Source: Phaeobacter sp. G2
Lineage (GTDB): Bacteria; Pseudomonadota; Alphaproteobacteria; Rhodobacterales; Rhodobacteraceae
Length of the DNA: 64,000 nt
Assembly: GCA_025163595.1 (NCBI GenBank)
Contig: CP104100.1
Span: forward strand, 1,488,001-1,552,000
Direction: 5' to 3'
Part shown: one piece after another, positions 59,480 through 64,000 of the stretch
Layout of the letters: each line of letters begins with the position of its first letter
Numbering within the stretch: the first letter of the stretch is position 1
Notes under the pieces: generated by a model
Databases searched by the model: none
Seen by the model: the letters and a program-made list of their open reading frames with translations, nothing else
What the model was told of the DNA's origin: nothing
Translations under genes and position numbers: made by a program

Positions 59480-60291
59480 GCGCCCCGCCTGAGCTGCTGG
59501 ACCTGCAAAAGTGGATGCAGGGGGCGTTGCTACAGCCGCAACAGACGCCGCCCCAGGAAATTGAAGACCGGGTGCAGTCCACATCCAGGCTGTCGGCTGC
59601 GGCGGGCCTGGAGATCTATCAAAACAGTTACAACCTGCGGATCGCGGCCTGTATGCGCGATCAGTTTCCGGCGCTGTGCTATGCCTTGGGGGAGGGGTTG
59701 TTCAATGATTTTGTTGCGGAATACATTCGCCAGGACCCGCCCGAAAGCTATACTCTGTATGATCTAGGTCGCCGGTTTGCAGGGTTTTTGCAGGCCAATC
59801 GCCCCGATCTTGGCGCCGCCGTGCCCGAACTTTGGGTGGATTTCATTATCGACCTCACCCGGTTTGAGCGGCAGGTTTTTTCCACCTTTGACTGCGCCGG
59901 AGCAGAGGATCTGCACCTGGCAGAGCTGGCGACGCCAGACGCCGCGCTTGTGGTGCAACCCAGCCTGTCGGTCGCGTCCTATGGGTTTCCTGTCGGGACG
60001 TATTATCACGCGGTTCGTCAGGGGCGCGCGCCGCCGCCGCCGCAGCGGGAGCAGGTTTATCTAGCGGTTCTGCGCAAGGATTATGTCACCCATACCATCC
60101 CGGTGAGCTTTGGCCATTTTGTGTTCTTGCACGCGATGTGCCAGGGCGGAACGGTGCAGACTGCTCTGGCGACAGTGGCGCAGCAGCTTGGGCAGCCCCC
60201 GGACAGGGTTGAACAGGCGTGGAAAGACGCCGCCGAGATACGCGATGGCTGGATCACAGCGGGGTTTTTCCTGGATCGCAGATGGGCCTAG
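59476..60291 (+). CDS. DUF2063-family MNIO partner (BufC/HvfC-like)
   Basis: A 271-residue protein from GTG 59476, overlapping the MNIO stop by 4 bp. The N-terminal DUF2063 domain shows LEIYQNSYNLRIAACMRDQF, then PALCYALGEGLFNDFVAEYI. A second half carries LWVDFIIDLTRFERQVFSTF (about 118 to 137). Partners of this family bind the precursor leader or form a complex with the MNIO. The gene ends the forward operon, meeting the protease gene tail to tail. Confidence 0.88.
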   Translation: MSAPPELLDLQKWMQGALLQPQQTPPQEIEDRVQSTSRLSAAAGLEIYQNSYNLRIAACMRDQFPALCYALGEGLFNDFVAEYIRQDPPESYTLYDLGRRFAGFLQANRPDLGAAVPELWVDFIIDLTRFERQVFSTFDCAGAEDLHLAELATPDAALVVQPSLSVASYGFPVGTYYHAVRQGRAPPPPQREQVYLAVLRKDYVTHTIPVSFGHFVFLHAMCQGGTVQTALATVAQQLGQPPDRVEQAWKDAAEIRDGWITAGFFLDRRWA

Positions 60292-60307
60292 GGGTTGCCC
60301 CTCCCGG

Positions 60308-61285
60308 TTAGTCCGCCGGGATCAGGCTCAGATATTCCACGGTATAGCCGTTCACATAGTCCAAACTGACCGCGCCATTGCCCCGGCGTCCAACCCCTGG
60401 ATAGCCCGCCAGCGGGTCGTCCGGGTATTTTCCAAAATCGCCATTCCAGCTGTTGCGGAAAATGAACCAGCCGCCTCCTAGCTCTTCTGGTCCGGGCTGA
60501 AACCCGGTCACACAGACGCAATGGCCTGAAACCCGCACCTCACGGTCCACCAGGTCCGGGCGGGCCACCGGGTCAAATACAATGCCAGAGTTCAATGCGC
60601 CGTTGTAGGTCCAGTTGTTTTTGTGGGAGTTCTTCAGCTTGAACACCGGCAGGCCCAGCGCCACCGGGCGCCCTTGGCTCAGCTCTTGCAGGATACTGTC
60701 TGCTGTGGTTTCAGCAACAGGGCCGTTTTCAAAATCCTCATATTTTACCGTGCAAAACCGCCGGGTTGCGGCATCCGCTTCGGCGGCCTCAGGGGGGGCG
60801 TGTTTAGAAAACAGCCCGTTCTGCAGGTCGCTGGTCTGGTAGGGGGTCAGGGCCTCGGTACATATTCCACGGGCGGCGAGCACCTTATGCGCCTGCTTCA
60901 ATTTGGTGGCGCCCCTGGCATAGTCCGGCAGAACTGCGGCTTCCTCGGCGGTAATGGCCGCACGCATGTGCCAATAAAGATATTCCGGCGAATGCAGGAC
61001 CGGTTGTTCCCCCCGCCGGGCCTGCAGGATATCGACACAGGCTGCGACGGCAAAGGCGGTGCAGGTCCCGCGCGGGCGCTGATCCCGAGGATCCCAGTGG
61101 GGTGACATACCTGCTTCGAGATCAATCACCTGCGCCCGCAGGGCGCTTTCAGCGCTGCTTGCTCCAAGGTGGGCACAGCGATGGACCCATTCGGCATATC
61201 CAGGCGCGCGAAACAGCTGGTCCAGAGACTCAGGGGGGGTGAACCCAGCAAAAAAGCGTCCCAAGGGCGTTGGAAAATCAGGCAT
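60308..61285 (-). CDS. C1-family papain-like cysteine protease
   Basis: Start ATG 61285 follows GGAGG; an ATG 12 bp upstream overlaps that site. About 325 residues with the C1A catalytic set: oxyanion Gln and nucleophile Cys in RDQRPRGTCTAFAVAA (about residue 75), His in VSGHCVCVTGF (about 265) and Asn in FIFRNSWNGDFG (about 287). No signal peptide is evident, so it may act in the cytoplasm. It is convergent with the MNIO operon and upstream of nothing else on its strand but the haloperoxidase-like gene; a role in precursor processing is possible but unproven. Confidence 0.85.
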   Translation of the reverse strand: MPDFPTPLGRFFAGFTPPESLDQLFRAPGYAEWVHRCAHLGASSAESALRAQVIDLEAGMSPHWDPRDQRPRGTCTAFAVAACVDILQARRGEQPVLHSPEYLYWHMRAAITAEEAAVLPDYARGATKLKQAHKVLAARGICTEALTPYQTSDLQNGLFSKHAPPEAAEADAATRRFCTVKYEDFENGPVAETTADSILQELSQGRPVALGLPVFKLKNSHKNNWTYNGALNSGIVFDPVARPDLVDREVRVSGHCVCVTGFQPGPEELGGGWFIFRNSWNGDFGKYPDDPLAGYPGVGRRGNGAVSLDYVNGYTVEYLSLIPAD

Positions 61286-61357
61286 GGCAGCCTCCATGAG
61301 CGGGGGAACGGGGAGAGGATCGGGGGCAAAGCAGGCCGAGCCGGGCCATGGCTGGGA

Positions 61358-62440
61358 TCAAGGGGATTTCTTTTTCTGGTCCTTGAATGACTTGTCTGGG
61401 CGTTCCGCTTTTTTAGCCTCGCAGTCGCTGTTCAGGGCTGCTGCAATCAGATCGGGCAGGTCATTGGCCAGCCTTCTGGCCACAGCGTTGGATACCCTGC
61501 GGCTCAAAGAGGTGCCGCCCTCCAGATCCGGAAGGGTCGCAGGGTCAGGGGCAAAGCTGCAGGTGATCCCGGACCACTCTGCGCGGGCCTCGGCGAGCAG
61601 GGCTTTGACCTCCGGCATCTCCTTGAGGAAACCGTGAAAAGTGTCCTTTGCCAATTGCTGCCCAGCCCGGGTATCGCTGCGAAAATGCACTCCGGCGATT
61701 TCGCGGTTTTCGGAAATGCGCTGCGCCAGTGCAGCGGCATAGCGGGCCATGGCATGCGCTTCGCCGTCGTCAAACAGAGCGGCAATCATCGTCGCAATCA
61801 GGGTCATCTGGGTGGCGTGGCCGCTGGGATAGGAGGCATGCGGCGGGGTTGGTACCAGGGGCATCAGCGCTGGGCAGACCTGCACCGGGCGGGCGCGGCC
61901 AATCTTATGTTTGAAATGAAGCGCAACCATCTGTCCGGCCTGCATTGCCAGCATGATCAATTTCTGTGTCGCGGGCCGGTTGCCTGCCCCCATCATCAAC
62001 ATGTTTGACCAATAGGCCTCGCTATTGGCGACCTGCGCTACGATCTCTGCGGCGCGATGGGACCTGTGGTTGTTGCGCATGGCAATCAGATCATGCACTT
62101 CGCGGCGCAAGGCCAGATCGCCGTCATCAGGGTTATCCACCTGAATGGCACTATCGCCTTCGTCCCAGCCAGTTTTGGCAAACCGCTGCAGGATCAGCTT
62201 GACTTCGAGCTGCGGCGACCAGGCATCGGCGGGAAATTCCTGACCGCCGAGATAGCTAAAAGGCACGCCACCTTTGCGCCCCAAAGGCTCGTTAAAGGGC
62301 AGCCCGGCAGCTTTTCCTGCAGAGCGATAAGGGGCGTAAGATCCGGCGGCAACAGCGCCATCTACCGCCCCGTCAACGGCCCCATCCACTGCGCCGTCTA
62401 CGGCCCCGTCAACTGCGCCATCGCGATATCCATGTGTCAT
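61358..62440 (-). CDS. Vanadium-dependent haloperoxidase/PAP2-superfamily protein with N-terminal DGAV repeat
   Basis: Start ATG 62440 follows GGAGGG; the open frame continues upstream but without a site. About 360 residues. Residues 7 to 30 are six tandem DGAV units. The PAP2/VHPO core follows with motif 1 KHKIGRARPVQ, motif 2 YPSGHATQMT and motif 3 GVHFRSDTRAGQQLA, the pocket that binds phosphate or vanadate. A C-terminal extension is Lys-rich. It could be a haloperoxidase or a phosphatase; the VHPO-type spacing and NHRSHRAAEIVAQVANSEAY segment favour the former family. It lies 73 bp upstream of the C1 protease gene on the same strand. Confidence 0.8.
   Translation of the reverse strand: MTHGYRDGAVDGAVDGAVDGAVDGAVDGAVAAGSYAPYRSAGKAAGLPFNEPLGRKGGVPFSYLGGQEFPADAWSPQLEVKLILQRFAKTGWDEGDSAIQVDNPDDGDLALRREVHDLIAMRNNHRSHRAAEIVAQVANSEAYWSNMLMMGAGNRPATQKLIMLAMQAGQMVALHFKHKIGRARPVQVCPALMPLVPTPPHASYPSGHATQMTLIATMIAALFDDGEAHAMARYAAALAQRISENREIAGVHFRSDTRAGQQLAKDTFHGFLKEMPEVKALLAEARAEWSGITCSFAPDPATLPDLEGGTSLSRRVSNAVARRLANDLPDLIAAALNSDCEAKKAERPDKSFKDQKKKSP
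62351..62422 (-). repeat. Six tandem 12-bp units encoding DGAV
   Basis: Six consecutive units encode DGAV at residues 7 to 30 of the haloperoxidase-like protein. The units differ mainly at third codon positions (GAT/GAC, GGC/GGG, GCA/GCC/GCG/GCT, GTT/GTA/GTG), so the amino-acid repeat has been kept while the DNA diverged. Confidence 0.85.
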
Positions 62441-62541
62441 GTAACCCTCCACTCCGGCCCCTGGTTCTAGAATAGAACGCCCGACCAGATTAACTCTGGA
62501 AAGCACTGCGTTAGCCTGGCGTGAAGAGCCCGTGAGATCGG

Positions 62542-64000
62542 TTAGTCTTGTAGGCCAATCTCGCGCAGGCGGGCGGCGTATCTCTGGCCGGTGGCTTGAT
62601 CCTGGAAAGGTTGCTTTTTCAGGAATTGGCCAATGCGAAAGCCGGGATCCAACCGTTTGATCTCAGACGCAATCTTGCCGGCCTCCGCCAGATCTCCGGT
62701 TTCGGCCAGGGCCACAGCGGTCATGCGCAGGTTGGAGGTATAATTGGGGTTCAGCCTTTGGGCACGCCGCCCTGCGGCCACGGCCTCGGCGTAGTTGCCG
62801 GCGGCAAAATGGGCGATGCTGAGAAAATGCTCTGATCTGAACAGATAGGGGTCACAGGGCGACAGGTGAATGGCGGTGCGGGCGTTGTTGATACCCTGCT
62901 CTGGCTGACCAGAAAAGGTCAGCGTCGGGGAGGACCACAAAAGCGCCTCGGCATCATTGGGGGCGTTGCGCAAAGCCTTACCACAGATCTCGATCGCCTG
63001 TTCCGCATAGCCAAACAACACCGTCTGATTATGGGCATAGCGGGCCAGCGCACGGCCACTTTCACCGCTGAGCCGCACCGCTTCTTCGGTCGCATTTTGC
63101 AGAGCTTTGCCATCGGCTTTCGGGTCCTTGGACCAGCCTTGACCAAGCAAAACAGAGTGCCAATCGGTCAGGGCAACCCGGCTTATGCCATAGCGGGGAT
63201 CGCGGGCGCAGGCCTCTTCCAGCAGGGATTTGGCGGTGGTGAAGGTGGCCGGATCAAGATGAAAGGCGATGTCGCGCCCCCGGATCATCAGATGATAGGC
63301 CGACAGGTCTTCGGGCAGGCTGCCTTCGGTGCGCCGCAGTTCCGCCGCCGAGACCGAGGGCAGCAGTTGATGGGTCAGGTTGATGGCAATATCGGTCTGC
63401 ATTTCAAACAGTTCCGAGGCATGGGCGGCATAGGTATTGGCCCATTCAACCAGCCCCGTACGGGTATCTACCAGCTGTACCGTGATGCGAAACCGATCAC
63501 CTGCGCCGCGAACGCTGCCGGTCACCACATAGTCGGCGTCCAGTTCTGGCGGCTGGCTGCCGGGGGCGCCGGGCAGTCCCTGGAATTGCCGGGTGGTATT
63601 GCTGGAATAGACCTGCAATTCGCGCAGCTGTGCCAGCAGTGACACGGTATCCTCCAGGATCCCATGGAGGAAATAGCTCTCAACGGGGACAGGCCCCAGA
63701 TCGACAAAGGGAAAAATCGCCAGTTTTGGCGGACCCTCCCGGTTGGGCGCGATGGATGACGCCGCAGAGAACACACCGCGCGGCTGTGGCGGTGGGGGCT
63801 TCGGCTTGGCGTGCTGCAGATCACCGTTTTTGATCGCAACCGCCAGCGCCTGGGTCTCTGCTGAGGGATCCATTGCCAGGGCCTCGTCGAGGCGGTCATA
63901 AAGCTGGCCATAGATCTGCAAAGAGGCCCCGGTTTCGCCGCGCTCAGCCAAGCTGCGCATGGCAAAACGGCTGGCTTCCTCGTTCAGGGGGTCGAGACGG
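62542..64000 (-). CDS. BTAD/TolB-like/TPR regulator (SARP-type), 5' end outside the window
   Basis: The frame is open to the window edge; upstream of Met 63960 it reads RLDPLNEEASRFA in the style of a bacterial transcriptional activation domain, so the N-terminus (probably an OmpR-type winged helix) is missing. Visible parts are a BTAD helix set (SLQIYGQLYDRLDEAL), a TolB/FlgO-like alpha-beta domain (KLAIFPFVDLGPVPVESYFL, then ADYVVTGSVRGAGDRFRI) and C-terminal TPR-like repeats (from about 63250 leftwards). Such proteins are signalling or transcription activators. It may control the haloperoxidase, protease and MNIO genes. Its stop lies 101 bp upstream of the haloperoxidase gene. Confidence 0.8.
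   Translation of the reverse strand, partial: RLDPLNEEASRFAMRSLAERGETGASLQIYGQLYDRLDEALAMDPSAETQALAVAIKNGDLQHAKPKPPPPQPRGVFSAASSIAPNREGPPKLAIFPFVDLGPVPVESYFLHGILEDTVSLLAQLRELQVYSSNTTRQFQGLPGAPGSQPPELDADYVVTGSVRGAGDRFRITVQLVDTRTGLVEWANTYAAHASELFEMQTDIAINLTHQLLPSVSAAELRRTEGSLPEDLSAYHLMIRGRDIAFHLDPATFTTAKSLLEEACARDPRYGISRVALTDWHSVLLGQGWSKDPKADGKALQNATEEAVRLSGESGRALARYAHNQTVLFGYAEQAIEICGKALRNAPNDAEALLWSSPTLTFSGQPEQGINNARTAIHLSPCDPYLFRSEHFLSIAHFAAGNYAEAVAAGRRAQRLNPNYTSNLRMTAVALAETGDLAEAGKIASEIKRLDPGFRIGQFLKKQPFQDQATGQRYAARLREIGLQD

Noticed and set aside
60290..60302. Possible terminator AGGGG-TTG-CCCCT between the convergent DUF2063 and protease genes
   Set aside because: Perfect 5-bp stem but a 3-nt loop and no T run; too weak to call.
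1..64000. CRISPR arrays
   Set aside because: No regularly spaced palindromic repeats of 23 to 40 bp and no cas genes. The tandem repeats at 1502-1546 and 62351-62422 have no spacers.

Overview
The window looks like a chromosomal segment of an alphaproteobacterium of the Rhodobacteraceae/Roseobacter group. Signs are the TRAP-TAXI and 2-aminoethylphosphonate-type transporters, RTX protein, MNIO/DUF2063 genes, tRNA-Cys sequence and GC-rich codon use in the right two thirds. Genus and species cannot be fixed from the sequence alone. Two stretches are clearly mobile.

Region 1 (1 to about 14.3 kb) is an AT-richer genomic island. It has an excisionase-like gene, a ribbon-helix-helix gene preceded by 9-bp tandem repeats, a second set of helically phased repeats, and a rolling-circle (HUH) replication protein. 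Its cargo is a C5-methyltransferase/McrB/McrC restriction operon, a serine resolvase, a Lon-like AAA ATPase with an unusual tRNA-like element immediately upstream, an ImmA/IrrE peptidase and a membrane protein. It ends with a P4-type integrase broken by one in-frame amber codon. From 14.5 to 19.3 kb lies a graveyard of IS remnants around an RTX calcium-binding protein and a GNAT gene.

Region 2 (19.4 to 26.2 kb) is ordinary chromosomal metabolism: a hydrolase divergent from an AraC regulator, and a TAXI-TRAP transporter operon with DUF3237, divergent from a MarR regulator. Region 3 (26.53 to 32.03 kb) is a compact integrative element in the 3' half of tRNA-Cys. It is bounded by 44-bp perfect direct repeats and carries its own integrase, a small partner gene, a nuclease, a chemoreceptor and small membrane proteins.

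Region 4 (32.5 to 38.8 kb) has a HisN-like phosphatase divergent from a phosphonate/organophosphate-type ABC importer and DeoR regulator, then an RsmJ-like rRNA methyltransferase. Region 5 (39.1 to 52.0 kb) is a lanthipeptide-type RiPP cluster: HlyD protein, two NHLP-type ABC exporters, an NHLP-leader precursor, then a translationally coupled operon of GNAT, UPF0489, JmjC-like cupin and LanM. The LanM keeps its kinase/lyase residues but appears to lack two of three cyclase zinc ligands, and the predicted core is only 8 to 9 residues with a single Cys.

Region 6 (52.1 to 64 kb) holds an acyl-CoA ligase and a biotinyl/carboxyltransferase fusion, followed by the most novel-looking system. This is a VioB-like ferritin-fold protein, a 203-residue protein with six CX5C units, an MNIO (DUF692) enzyme and a DUF2063 partner, overlapping or closely spaced. 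Convergent to them are a papain-like protease, a vanadium-haloperoxidase/PAP2-like enzyme with a six-unit DGAV repeat, and a BTAD/TolB/TPR regulator cut by the window end.
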